A stretch of 64,000 nucleotides of DNA, from contig NW_006763131.1 of the NCBI RefSeq assembly GCF_000264905.1, positions 1,289,253 to 1,353,252 on the forward strand. Reading direction: 5' to 3'. Both the position numbers and the translations under genes were made by a program. Below are positions 24,317 through 38,213 of the stretch, one piece after another (the stretch's first letter is position 1; each line of letters starts with the position of its first letter). Source of the stretch: Stereum hirsutum FP-91666 SS1. Lineage: Eukaryota; Basidiomycota; Agaricomycetes; Russulales; Stereaceae. Below the pieces are notes generated by a model. The model was not told the DNA's origin, did not search any database, and worked only from the letters and a program-made list of their open reading frames with translations.

Positions 24317-24987
24317 AGTGCGCACTGAGCGGTGTTGCAGCAGTATCTGGGTTCGGCTGTGCATTTTGATGGCCGCTGCTATTCTAGTTGGGGTTATGTT
24401 GAGATCTCACCCAAGTCCTCAATGCTCAGGGCATGTTCACTGTTCTAGATGCTCGCGTGTAGGCTGGTGTTTTTTTGTGTCAATGTAGATATGACTTCGA
24501 CGCAGCAGCTGCTGCGAGTGACACATCCGCATATTTTTTGCGTTGAAATTGCTTGCGTATGGAGTGGTTGTGCATACAGTATCAATGTTTGCAGGAGGAC
24601 AAAGATCAATGTATTGCACTGGTATGTAGTCTGGCATCAGTCGAATGCAGAGCGTTGGTTGTGGGGAAGGCAAGCAAGTGGCGCAAACGTACAGGTGGCA
24701 CAGCTACTTGTCGGCTGCAGTAACTTAAGTCCTCGATCGCCGTCTGTCACCTGCGCGTAACTCGAGCCGAACCGCCCCCAGCTCTTGCTTCTGATCATAT
24801 CCGCTACGCTCCCTCCCACTTCCTTTCTCCGCCGTTCGTCGTCTGTCAATCGTTCGCGACAGCCTCCTCCGTTTTTTCTCTATTCTCTTTGGTACGGTGT
24901 CTTTCAACGCCAGCAAATAGCTGGAGCGTACACTGGCCCCACTCGACACGAAGAAACCACGTCGACCGTGTGCTTACACCAGTACAA

Positions 24988-26787
24988 ATGTTGGGAAGGA
25001 TTTTGGTTGCTCTGGGGGCGTCTGCCATCGCCAGCGCTTTCAATTTTGACGCTGGCACGCCCTCCGAGTGTGGTGACTTAACTGTTACATGGTCAGGTGA
25101 GAACATTTAGCAATTTTAGTAAATTGAAACCACCCCGAACTCCTATACGATTTCTTTCTCGTAACGCGACATTAGGCGGCACCGCGCCCTACACTCTAGA
25201 GGTCCTCCCAGTGCGTACATTTTTAGCTCGCAGATAAGAATAGTTCCTCAAACGCCACCCCCGAAGGTTTTTGGCACACAGCGGATCCATAACATCTCCG
25301 ACTCTGCCTACAGCAATGGGAAAGGATCGTACACTTTTCAGCTGCTCGTCGCTGCAAAGACGCAAGTCTTGCTCTCCATGTCCGATGCGACAGGTTGGAA
25401 TACCGGTGGGACCTCTGAGCTACTGTAATCACGTTTCCTCTTGCAGGTGGCGAAAAGAGATTCATCTGGTCGACATTTTTCCATATAGGACCGTTGCCTC
25501 GAATTCAAGCAGCGCTTGTAACACGACAGACCCAACACCAACCTTCGTGTATGAACTGAATTCTGCATTGGCACAATGCAGGTAAGAACGAATTCTCCCT
25601 TCATTTGTTGGAGAAGACGGTTAACATAGGCATCTCGCAGAACATACACCTTCAGTGGCTATTCATCTGCTGTTCAGCCTATAACGATCAACGTATGATG
25701 ACTTCCCATACTCCGCTGCTTTGCATGGCTCACTCGGTGTTGTATCTGCGCACAGGCTGTTATACCAGGTGGGACAGGCCTGAGTCTCACTCCTCCCAAA
25801 AGTTCCGACGCCTCGTACGATTGGACTGTCGATGTTGCCGCCGGAAACGACCTCGTGTTCTTCTTGTCAGATTCCCAGGGTAACTTAGGAGGCGTTTCGA
25901 ATGTTCTGGAGGTACGTTCGATTTCCATGGCTTGGCGACGGCGTTTCAGAGTTGCGGCGATACAATCACCGGGACCACGGAAACTTTGCCTCCTATGTTT
26001 GGATCTGAACGACATTTGTTTCTACAGGTTACAGCATCTTCGGACTCTTCGTGTCTGAATTCAACATCTCCTTCTTCCACTATGACGCCAGTTCCAACCT
26101 CGACCGGTTCTTCAAGTTCGAGTTCGTCAGGAGTGTCAGGAGCTGCCGTCGGTGGCGCTATTGCTGGCGTTGTTGCTGGTATAGCTGCCCTTCTCGCACT
26201 CGTCTGGTTCTTCTATCGCAAGCGGCAACAAAACCGCCGTAGGCAGCATCTGATGGACCTGAACGGTATGCTCATGTGTTGCCAATCAGTATATGGAATA
26301 CTTATAACGATTCGCATTAGGAGATTACTCAAGTAACCACGGATCGACAGCGTATCTTGCCAGTGGACGTTACGATGCTACACCTCTAACACCCACACCG
26401 TTCCCCCTCACTGAACCTCCAATGTCCTACGAGTCTGCAATCCACAGTCCGCACCCGCCACCCTCACCGGGAGGACTATCGTCCTCTGCAGGCTACTTGT
26501 CCTCCAATGGCTCCCGTCGAAAGGGCGCTACTTCCGCGTCTTCTTCATCACAGTATAATCCCCGTCTCATCGTGCACACCGACGCCGCAGACGAAGACGA
26601 GCTTATCGAGCTTCCACCATCATATAGCGAGAACAGGAGACCTCTACCTGGATTTGGGCTTGCGAACCCGACTTCCGAAACGCCGCAACAACAGGCTTCA
26701 AGGTCGGATTCAAAAGTGCCAATAATCCCACCGCCACGACGGGCGGATGATCCATCTGATCCTTCACCTTCTTCGAGCGGCTCATAG
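24988..26787 (+). CDS. Secreted/cell-surface protein with one TM segment (Agaricomycete-specific family)
   Basis: Eight exons (24988-25096, 25176-25210, 25267-25424, 25489-25581, 25641-25692, 25756-25911, 26028-26265, 26321-26787) sum to 1,308 nt and 435 aa. A signal peptide (MLGRILVALGASAIASA) is followed by two related beta-type modules with conserved Cys: one starting FNFDAGTPSECGDLTVTWS and one at ALAQCRTYTFSGYSSAVQP. A Ser/Thr-rich stalk leads to one transmembrane helix (AIAGVVAGIAALLALVWFFY) with a basic stop-transfer (RKRQQNRRR), then a disordered cytoplasmic tail with DEDELIELPPSYSE, where PPSY resembles a PPxY ubiquitin-ligase docking site. The architecture recalls sensor-like surface proteins common in Agaricomycetes; no function is known to me. 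Confidence 0.85.
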
Positions 26788-27842
26788 CGTGGTTCATTTT
26801 CTTATTTGCCTGCCTTTGCTGGCTGTTTTCTATCTTTTATCTGGCTGCTGTGTTGCCTATATTCTGTTCACTGCCGGATATTGCCCTTGCTTGTGCCCTT
26901 GTTTTTGCCATTTCTTGCTCCAGCCATTCCAACGTATTTACACTCATTTTACAACAATTGTTCCACGGGCATCTATTCATACAATTGCTTTCAACCATGT
27001 TGGCACGGCATCGACGCCACTTGCACGCTCGCCCTTCGGACAAATGCGATCCGTTCTACTGTATTTATCAACTCTGCCTTCATTGCACCTCGTCTCCATA
27101 TTCTACTTGTCTTGTCTACATTCCATCTACTCTATCCTCTTCTCTTTCCTCGTCTCTGTCTCTGTCTCTCTATCGGTCGGGAACACTACTAAGTTACGCT
27201 TTCGTCCAGGTGCCATCCTCAATCCGTTGAGACTTGGCGTCATTGTCACTACTTACCTGCCTCTCCGTTCATCTGCTACCTTGAAATTTACACCTCTTTA
27301 CGCAGGCAGACAATCTACTCTGATTCCTGAAGACGCTTAAGAATGGGAAAAGAGGACATATCGTTGGGATGAGAAAGGAGCAGGCGAAATTCATGTTCTG
27401 TACTAGTTGTTACGATGTAGTATACAAATACTTTGTTCGCTTACTTCATGCGTATCGTCGCTCTATACCCAATTTCGTTCTCAACCCCCCGATGTAGTCG
27501 ACTGCTCTTGTTGGAATGCTCTCCGGGGTGGCTGAGATGTGTTCTCCTCTCGCGTCCACGCAAACTTCGATAGTAACCCGGAGGACGTCGTCAGTAACCG
27601 TATACAAACTTCCCAACGTCAGACACGTATTCGGCACTCATGCATTATCATGGGGAGCAACGGTGGTAATCAAAATCGCATTTTAGGACAATAAAAGCAC
27701 ATGTAATGTTTCCCATCAACAGTCGACACCAGAGCAAGAGTGAGTTGTGGTGACTGTCTGAGGGATGGGTTACGAGTATGGAGTATGAGGGGTGGGTGAA
27801 GGCTTCGTTAAGCTGGCTAACCAGTGGCCGAAGAGTTCAAAG
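26788..27842. other. Convergent intergenic region, pyrimidine-rich
   Basis: C/T-rich sequence follows the surface-protein gene. A long open frame at 26747-27340 (+) overlaps the end of that gene in another frame and is hydrophobic only because of the pyrimidine bias. No supported gene. Confidence 0.5.
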
Positions 27843-28491
27843 TTATGACTGTGACCGGAGTTTTTCGCGCTCGGCTTGCCATCGTGAACGGATCAGAGTG
27901 GCGCCCTCGGCTCGTGACCGGATTGTTGGTGGGAGCATTTGGAGGCGAGCGGCTTCGAGGTGGGGAGGCATGAGGGAGTCGTTTCGGATGACCTGTAGCA
28001 CGACAAGTGAGGCAATGTCAAACACAGCGTTGAGACGCTGGTAAGATATGGGGAGGAGATAGAGAAGGAAGACGCACGGAACCGACGGAGAGGAAAAATG
28101 AGAAGGTGGCTGCGCTGCTGAGCATGTATTGTGAAAGTGTGGCGAGGGCACCGCGTGGACCTGCTCCGCCTCTATGAAACAGAAGAGGTTTTACGGGTCA
28201 GCCGAGCACACGCTATGCGTAAGACGAGAATAAGACAACGCACCGGAGGATACTATAGGATCCAAAGATGAAGCCAATGGTGAGACCCACACCACCACCC
28301 ATCAGGGCACCCATCCTGCAGACAAGCATAAGATCATGAAGAAAAGCAGAAATTTATGGATGAGGACAGGCTCACTTCACTACACGACGTCATGATTAGA
28401 TGTGAGAGGGATGTAACATATATTCGTAGAAGAATGGACGCTCACTCTTTTCGAAAATTGAGGGTCCTTGGACGCGAGGATTGTGAGCCAT
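27843..28491 (-). CDS. MGR2: Mgr2/ROMO1-type subunit of the TIM23 translocase
   Basis: Small inner mitochondrial membrane protein; in yeast Mgr2 links TIM21 to TIM23 and gates lateral release of preproteins. Exons 28491-28446, 28379-28376, 28315-28244, 28171-28078 and 27992-27843 total 366 nt and 121 aa, close to yeast (113 aa). The second exon is a 4-nt microexon. Only with it does the protein read FEKMKMGALMG, matching WDKFKMG of yeast and FDRVKMG of human ROMO1. Two glycine-rich membrane hairpin helices follow (GVGLTIGFIFGSYSIL and the segment ending ATFSFFLSVGSVIR), then an Arg-rich tail. Divergent from the UPF0014 gene. Confidence 0.9.
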
Positions 28492-28654
28492 GTTTGTCCA
28501 AGGTTTCTGTCAGTACGGGAGATATTTGAATGTGATAAAATTCAATGGTGGCACTCCTAAGCACGGAAAGAAAGTCCAGAGGAGAAAGTGAACCTGAGCA
28601 AGAGTGTGAAAGTCTAAGACCGTTCCGGACCGAACTGGTCAAGCGGGGAGTGAC

Positions 28655-28668
28655 GACCCTAACCCTAG
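28655..28668 (+). promoter_or_regulatory. Telomere-like GACCCTAACCCTAG motif
   Basis: A double CCCTAA-type repeat in the 516-bp divergent promoter of MGR2 and the UPF0014 gene. It resembles the ARCCCTAA box bound by Tbf1 in yeasts and the plant telo-box. Similar motifs lie upstream of SmE (7863-7870) and RPL32 (59405-59420). Confidence 0.4.
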
Positions 28669-29007
28669 ACCAGCACTTTCACGAAGAGATCCGGGGAACC
28701 CAAGTATCTGGCTCAGCACGGTTTCCGATCAAGTAGATCGAAATTATCTGACAAGGCGTTGCTTAAAACTCGACGGCAATGGCTGTTTCTCTCCTCTACA
28801 ACGACAGGACGCGCGCCGCCCCGGCCTTTGTTTTACCATCCTACCACGGATACCGTAAGCCCCTGCTCCAGTTTTCCTTCCCCACGTCCAAATTCATCTA
28901 GACGCTCTGGCTCACCTCAAGGCGCACCGCTGACCTTCTATTTCCCCGTATTCCTCGGGTGTCCCTGTCGCTTTATAAATCTGCTTTGCAGCACGCTCTT
29001 TGACGAC

Positions 29008-30406
29008 ATGGACGGACACACCCCTCAAGCTAACACCCACCTTGAGTGGTCCAACGTCGGGCTCGGTTTCGCCTTCATAGCTTTCAATGCTTTTGTCTCG
29101 CACACACTCGACTTGGGCGTCGGTCGGTCTTTACTCGCCGCTGCCCTCAGATGTATCATTCAACTTGCAGTTGTCGCCCTCATCTTGCAAAAGGTGTTCG
29201 CTTCCAATAATTTGTGGGCGGTCGCGGGCATTACTGGTGAGTTGTATTCTGCTAATACGCTTGTTCTCATTGGTCCGACGGCGTCGAACCAGCAGAAGTT
29301 AATGAAGCTTCTTGTGACTACAGTACTGTTGAACTTCATGGGAACATGTGAGACAGGTACGTGAAACCATCTCTTATCATTACAGCATTCCGCTGACAGT
29401 TGCTGTAACAGTTCTCAACAAATGCAAGCGACGATACGAACATATGGTGTGTTCGCCTCCTAAGTTGGAAACTTTGCCGTTCTGTCCTGACGCACGGCTC
29501 AGTTTCTATCTGTCTTCCTCAGCCTTATGATATGCACCATTCCCATCTCGATCATCGGCGCACATTTTGCTATGGGCATACGCCCCTTTTGGCGTCCATT
29601 TGAATACAGTGAGGTCCGCCTTTTGTCCTACCATTAACACGTTTCTGACGGCATTTGACACATGTTAGTTCCAATCGTCGGAATGCTCTGTGGAAACACC
29701 TTATCTGGAGTATCCGTGTCTTTAACCTATATTCTAAAAGAACTCGAGTACGTGTTGCTTTTGATACCCTCACACTCGTCTGCATCCCTGATTCCGGGTT
29801 CCCTTTCTAGTGAAAATCGTGACAAGACGGAGACGTACCTAGCATTCGGAGCTTCGAGGCTAGAAGCATGCAAACCGATTGTGAAAGAGGCTCTCCGTTT
29901 AGCTCTTACGCCTACCATAAACCAAATGAGGTGCGTCTCTTTCACTTCCACCTCGACTCTTCTCGACCACTAACTTGCGTTCTACGTTCACCTCACACCC
30001 ATCCAGTGTACTCGGAATAATCGCCATCCCAGGAATGATGACTGGGGCCATTCTAGGCGGTTCCTCCGTCGAACAAGCCGCAAAACTCCAAATGGTCATC
30101 ATGTTCATGATTTCTTCAGCTTCCGCCCTCTCCTCTATGATGGTCACCATTTTCGCTCTCATGATTGTCACCGACAGCGGACACCGGATACGGAGCGAGA
30201 GAGTCGACACGAGGGCTCATGCGATGTGGAGGGCGAGGGATAAGTGCTGGTCCTGGATCGTTATGGGAACGAAGGCACTATTCTCGAGGCAGTCTCCAAG
30301 GTCAAAGGAGGAGGTGGTTAGGGCGGTCGGGAGCGTCAGTAAGCGTCAGAGGAAAGGATTGAGTTGTGGAGATTTGGGATCGGAGTTTGAGAGATTATTA
30401 GGATGA
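29008..30406 (+). CDS. UPF0014/FetB-like ABC-type membrane protein
   Basis: Polytopic membrane protein of the UPF0014 family (bacterial FetB/YbbM, plant ALS3/STAR2). Seven exons: 29008-29236, 29324-29356, 29412-29448, 29523-29608, 29669-29747, 29811-29930, 30007-30406; 984 nt, 327 aa. Conserved segments are ALRCIIQLAVVALILQ, IPIVGMLCGNTLSG, TYLAFGASRLEACKPI, IIAIPGMMTGAILGGSS and IMFMISSASALSSM, with about seven membrane helices. In bacteria and plants these proteins pair with a separate ATPase (FetA or STAR1) in metal export or aluminium tolerance; no ATPase gene is nearby. The C-terminal cytoplasmic tail of about 70 residues is Arg/Lys-rich. Substrate unknown. Confidence 0.88.
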
Positions 30407-30844
30407 GGTGATGACCATCACGCGCATTAATTTGGCGGAGAGTATCTGAATGTGACAGTCATCCATCCGATGGACGTTAGCATACCACAGATATCATATA
30501 GAGCCGATTTACTTATGATTATACGTCGATTGATTAACTACTGCACATCCTACCATTATTCGTACTGTACAAATCTCGTTATATACCATACTCACCGGGA
30601 TAACAGAGCCCTTTTACTGCGGCAATTTAAGCTGATATCACTTGTCGCTCCAGATGTACAATATCTTGTTGGGCTGCGCGGTGTCGACAAAAGCAGAAGG
30701 GGATAGCAGCGTCTTTATTCCGTACGCATGATTCAAGCAGCTGTTACACTCAAAGTCGTCCGCTACCTTGCCTTTTTGCTTAGGTTCTCTTCGGGATCGA
30801 GCTTATAAGACACGTAAGTGACCATTCCACAATCTCAGCACCTA
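30407..30844. other. Convergent spacer
   Basis: AT-richer spacer between the UPF0014 gene and the esterase remnant. A small final exon of the latter, ending near 30.77 kb, is possible but not supported by a clear splice site. Confidence 0.3.
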
Positions 30845-32145
30845 TCAAATCAACGATAGCAAACTTACCTCTTTCTCTCCGCGCTTCCTCTTCGTTGATT
30901 GCGATTCCTCCGCGCCACCCTTCGAAACTGACTTGCCTTCCAAACTGGACAAAGCCCTGACTATCCTCTCCGCAAGCACTTTATGCACCTCTCCCGTCAA
31001 ATGCAATTCGTCACTCCATATCTTACCTCCTTCCCCCGTCACATCCTCGTCCCTGAAGCCGTAATCTTGAGGATCGTCGAGGATGTCTGATATTACGGTA
31101 TGCGCAGAGAAGAGGAGGATTGTAGCTTGTGGTGTTGACAGTGTGAAAGAGGAGCAGTGTGAGTTCAGATGTGCGTTCCATGCGGTCACGAGATCTTTGA
31201 GAGAGGACTGAGAGTCTGTGTTCAATGCTGATTCGTGAAGTGGAAATAAACCAAATGTCAGAAAGTAGACCAGTAAGAGAGATCGCAAGATGAATTCATC
31301 GAACCTGCGGGCGATCGATCCATTGGCGGGATGTCGGTTATGAGGAAGTTCCGTGCGTGAGCTTTGACGTATAAATTATGCAGGGCATCTATCACGCTGT
31401 TCTCTATCATTTCTTCCAGGTCATCTTCGTCTGGGAAGCAGCCCACATCGTTGATACCTATGAACAAACTGTCCCAGATAACAAAGAAAAATCAGTCCAA
31501 GGTAGACTGGCGCGTGATACTAATTCTATAAGATGTGATACATTGATGGCCCAGCTCGCAGAGGGGAGGTGACGCACCATATAAAGTCTCCGTGGACTCG
31601 AGCTCGTCAGATGCTTCGTGATTCCGCGTCTGTGGAGATAGATTGAGATAACGCGACACTTGTGAATGAAGGTCATCTTCAGCAGTGGCACCTGAAACGG
31701 CGAAGTTGTCTGAGCTCGCTGGTTCAATGAACTTCTCGTCTATGTTCGACCGCCATGTGCGGGAGAGGTGTGTTACCTGATGGGTCACAATTATAAGTAT
31801 GATGCCTTCCACAGGACAAAGACAAAAACAAGGACAGACTGCTGCTGGAGATGCGATAATAACGACATACCCATGTTGGCTCTGAGTCGGAGAGCATGGC
31901 CAATGTGTTATCATCTTCGTCTTCGTCTTCTGGTCGTCTGAAGTCGATTCGACGAAGACGCTATACGAGTCACCGCTGGAATCAGAACATATTAATATTA
32001 GACGAGGTGAGAAAAGAAAACAGTGACACCTTCTGAAGAAGACTCGAGATACTTATTGAATAATCTCACAATATTACTACTCGTTTAAGAGAAGTCGGCC
32101 CCTTCCAATGAGTTCCTAGGGAAAGAACCTCTGGGAAGTAACGAC
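30845..32145 (-). pseudogene. GDSL/SGNH esterase (CE16-like), apparently frame-broken
   Basis: Carbohydrate esterase-like SGNH hydrolase. Read right to left, the blocks are: LKRVVIF joined by an intron to GDSYS (nucleophile Ser), then SEPTWVTHLSRTW and NFAVSGATAEDDL, then IGINDVG, ARNFLITDIPP, and IWSDELH with the catalytic Asp-x-x-His. The blocks are in the right order and spacing, but two junctions do not stay in one frame. From GDSYS to SEPTW the frame shifts inside a GAAGAC repeat near 31.93 kb, and the exon end at TETLYG near 31.58 kb cannot be joined in phase to IGIND by any acceptor I see. No start codon or signal peptide was found upstream. Either the gene is decaying or unusual introns or sequence errors intervene. 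Confidence 0.55.
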
Positions 32146-33005
32146 TCCCATCGACACCTATTTCCGTGGTTCGTTTCGGGTTTGCGGAGGTTCAGCTTGA
32201 ATGTACAAGTAAAGCAACTTGCGGAGATATCTCACTCTTCAACGCCACGCTGATGATGGTAGTCATTAACTAAAGCCTAGTGACAACGGGATGATGGAGC
32301 TCAAGCGAGACTGCTGAGCTCATAAGGAATGGGAGTCAGTCTTGATACATGGAAAACGGTTGTGCAGACTTTGGAGTTCGCTCAGGCTGAAGATGCCCGT
32401 GCTGAACTTGAAGTACAGAGCGTTTCGAGGACCCCGGCCCAAGCTGCAGGTCCCCGCAAGCTCGAAGGAAAACTTACAGTAAATGGTCAGCTGATACCGC
32501 AAGCAAGAGATCCAGCAGTAAGAGTGAAAACCAGCAGGTCGCGAAAGACTTGTTACTTCCTACGGTCCCGTTGTTGTGGCCGGAGTTTCCTATTGGGCCT
32601 ATCTGTCGTTTCGGACACCAGAACTTATTCACCTCCGAATCCGAGTGTTCCACGTCATTATCATGATTTGATCATAGTAATACCGTCTCAGCCCTCTACA
32701 ATATTTACAAGTGTGCGGCGATCGAAACCAACATTATCACACGGCGAAGCGAATTAGCGCAACAACAAGAATACTTAAGGCTGCATGCTGGACTCTGGAG
32801 CTATGTGGAGACAAGACACATGCGACGAGAAGGTACAGAAACTGATAAAAATAAGCTGAAGAAACGAATGCTGGGGCCTGAAGCCAAGAGTCAGAGTAAA
32901 AATATATGCGACGAAATTTCGAATAATGTCCACAAAATCAATACGAACGAGGCAACTCCGACACTGAGCCTGCCTACGCACTTACCCCCCTCGTACTTCA
33001 AACCT
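32146..33005. other. Intergenic region, nothing recognised
   Basis: Noncoding spacer; an open frame at 32329-32757 (+) shows no domain and no gene-like structure. Confidence 0.4.
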
Positions 33006-35944
33006 TCAAACCTCAAATCCCAAACCTTTCACGACCTCCCCATCCTCTCCCGCGTCGTTCCCATCACTCTTCCGAGGTCTCTTGTTCTGGCCGCTCGCCG
33101 ACGGAACCGTAGAGGATGACCTCCCACCAGCGCCACCAGTCCCAAATTCACTCATGCTAGGCAGCTCACCATATACAGTGAGGGGCCTCGAGGCTGTCGA
33201 TGTCGACGGGACCGCAGACGAAAGCATCGCAGAAACCGGCCTCTGTTTCTGCCTCATACTTCCAACTCTGCTCGGCACGCCCAACCCTCCCATGGTCGGG
33301 AACTCTACAGGAAATGGCGACCGGGGCCCTCGCTCCCTTTCCATCTCCGTATCCGGACTCGTCTGCGGGCTTCCTCCATTTTCCACCGCGAGGATTGAGG
33401 ACATGAAAGGACTTCCATCACTCTCTATGGCTGGGAGAGATGGAACAGAAGGGATAGACGAGATGGGAATAATTGGCAGCCCAGCTCTCAAGGGTCCACT
33501 CTCCGTTATTGGGCTCTGCACGGGCTCTCCGCTGAATGAAGGAGACATGTCAGAGGCCACGTGTCGGGAATAAAAGACCGGGGGAAGTGTAAATCGGCGG
33601 GATGAACGCGGACGGACGGTGTGAAGACTAGTGGTAGGGTCTCCATTCGGTGTGGCGCCGTCAGCCACTGCTGTTGTTGGAAGAGGAGGGGGACTATGTG
33701 TGGCAGTAGGCTCGAATGCGTTGATCCCGGCGTTACGGGACGCGCTAGAGGTGCGAGTGCGAGAGCGAGAGCGGAGTGCGAACGAGAGTCGCCGTTTGCG
33801 AACGGGTGGCTCTGGAGCCGGAGATGGCACATCCTGGGTCGAACCTTTCTCTTGTGTCCCTCCTTGATCATTCTGGCAATTTAGGCGCTCCGGGATACGC
33901 CTTGCAGGTCTGAACACCTGCGGATCCCCATCGATGTTGAGCATCCTAGCACTTCCCGCCCCATCCTCATCTTCGTCTTCGTCTCCGTCCCCGTCCACTT
34001 CACGACTCACATGACTGACAGGGCGGTCTGGAGAAGTGTTGGAGAGTGGGAGCGGAAGGACTACGCTTAGGGGCGCAAACGCATCTATGGGATCGAGAGA
34101 GCGCACAGGAGAAGGAGAGATGCGTCGGCCAATGCCGTTGGCATGATCATTTGGATGAACATCGGGGTTGTTGGAGTTGCGAATGTCTAGAGTAGGAGCC
34201 AATTCGTTTGAGGGTGCGCCGGAAGGATCCTTGGAACTAGAATGGAAGAGTTTCTGAAGTCCTCCTTTGAAGGCTTTTCGAACGGACTTCATGAAACCCT
34301 TCTTCGACTTCTGATCACTGTTTGCCGGAGCCGGAGGAAGACCATGTTCGGGCTCAAGGTCAATGTCCCGGTGAGCAGGCATATGAAGGTCAGAGTTCGA
34401 CCTAGAGGCTGTCGACAGAGGGCGACGGCGTGCAAGGTTGTTGGACTGTGCCGGTGAGGCCTCCAGATCGATACAAGGAAGACGATCAGACGAGGGCGGG
34501 TCAGGGACCAAAGGAGGAGCGTGCGACTGAATGGAATGAGTAGCACGAGCCCCAACGTGTAACGTCTCGCCACTTTGTCGACTCTCCCCGACGCTGTTAT
34601 GTGCATCGAGATCAGTTGAAGCCGACGAAGATTCATGTGCGATAGAAGACGTCGACGAGTCAGCCCAGTCCAAGGCGTGAGCATCCGGTGGGGGCGAGAA
34701 ATGTGCAGATGAAGGAGAAGAGGGCTCGGCGAAATTGAGTATGATGAGAGGAGACCCAGAAGGCGAGATTCCGACAGTGGGGGCCTGAGTGTTGAGGTGA
34801 GAGAAAGTCACGTCCTTTGGGTCAACAAGAGGCGTGAATTCCGCTTGCTCGGAGGTTGAAGTTGATTGTTCTGGTTCTCTGGTGTTACAGTTATCGGCAC
34901 TATCGGAGAGACTAGCGGTGGAGGGCAAACGCCGGACCATGCGTCGCGTAGCGAGCGGTGAAAAGAGGGTGGAGTTGAGACTTGGAACAGTTTGACTGCT
35001 GGTGGCCGCAGTGGCTATCGAGTGAGAGAGAGAGGGAAGGTCTGAAAGCGGCGGATGTTCCTGAGCCTGATGCAGATGCGGGTTGGTAGGGGAGGACGAA
35101 GGGGAGGGAGAGGAAGCGATGATTGCTTGGAGAGGTCGATGAATGGCAGACGCCCGTTTGGCGCTGACGGAGAGTCGTCGAGGGTTAGTGGGAAGAGTAT
35201 CGAAACTAGCGTCTTCAGAAGTCTGACTACCACTTGTTTGTACGGCCGAGAGGCGCATGGTATCGATTGGTGTAATGGGAGAGGAAGGTTTCGAGTCGTC
35301 GTCCGTTGAGTAAGATTCGACATCCTGTGTAAAACGTTCGTGACTAGTTCAATGATACACACTAGTGTGACATGACATACCGCAAGTCCGGAAGATGCAG
35401 AGCGAGGACTGGAAAGATCCTCCTGCTCCTGCTCCTCATACTATATATCATGATCAGCATCCATCCAAGTTAGTCATACCAAGGATGCACCTACATCATA
35501 ATGTCCGAAATATGACTGTTCTGGAGAACGTAAGCCGAACGTCGATGGCGTACCCGCCAACCTCGCGGGCTTCGCACGAGCATCATCTACATCACCGTCA
35601 TCACGCAAAGGCTCCTCCAATCCTCCCAGGGTACGAGAGCTGTACGGTGTGGATGCAGCAGAGTTGTGCATAGAACGAATCGCCATAGCTGGAGGAGGCG
35701 TGGCAGAGGAAGAGGGTGGGAACAAAAAAGAGGAGGGGCGTGAAGTGGGCGAAGGAACGTGGAGGAAAGAGTGTTTGGCTGCGACGCGCCCGCCAGCGGC
35801 TTCGACCTCAGAACCAGGTTCAGAAGTCGAGATCGAGTCTATGGTGTTGGCGTGTGAAATGCTGCTCATGGAGATATCTGGCCATGCGCCAGGCAAGGCG
35901 GGCGTAGGAGATCTTTGGATTGGCACTGTCGGCGTGGCGTGCAT
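33006..35944 (-). CDS. Large disordered protein with a basic amphipathic segment, unknown function
   Basis: Three exons (35944-35480, 35440-35381, 35324-33006) sum to 2,844 nt and 947 aa. I do not recognise a family. Nearly all of it is Ser/Pro/Thr-rich and probably unfolded. One segment is different: KKGFMKSVRKAFKGGLQKLF, around 34.23-34.31 kb, is a strongly basic amphipathic helix of the kind that binds membranes. Acidic DGDEDEDEDGAG follows later, and short repeats of the type RRLSFALRSRSRTRTSS resemble phosphorylation sites. The ATG at 35944 is preceded by GTATAG, which could also be a splice acceptor, so a further 5' exon is possible. Confidence 0.7.
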
Positions 35945-36415
35945 CTATACGGTGCCACTGACCCTGCAAAATATTCGTGGTCAGGCCGGTAGATGTGAAA
36001 GGATGAGGCAGGCTCACTGCTGCTCCAATGGTAGTAAACGAGCTAGAAGGAAGGCGGACACCGAGGGAAACGATGAAGAGGAGGTTCAAAATGAAGTGGG
36101 AAGGAAGATGAAAGATCAGTGGCGAACGCGGCGTGCGGCTGAGGCTTAAGTAGCTCTTAAATTAAAACCAAGGTTCCGGAGCGCCGACTCTCGCCCATCA
36201 TTCAACGGAAGCAAAGGCGTTTCCCTTTCCGGATACCGCAAACGGAGCCGATCCCCACGCCCGGATCCGATTCACTGGGCGAACATGCAGACCACGAGAG
36301 AGATCGAATTCCATCCACTACATTTGAAAGAGTAATCATCCATGTTTTTTATAAGACTGAAAGGCCAAGATGTCACAAACGTCTATACCACACTAGACAA
36401 AGGGAGCGAAGCCTT

Positions 36416-38213
<1,798 letters not shown>

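Noticed and set aside
26747..27340. 197-codon hydrophobic frame
   Set aside because: It overlaps the end of the surface-protein gene in another frame; the hydrophobicity comes from C/T-rich DNA.
32329..32757. 142-codon frame on +
   Set aside because: No recognisable domain and no support from neighbouring exons.
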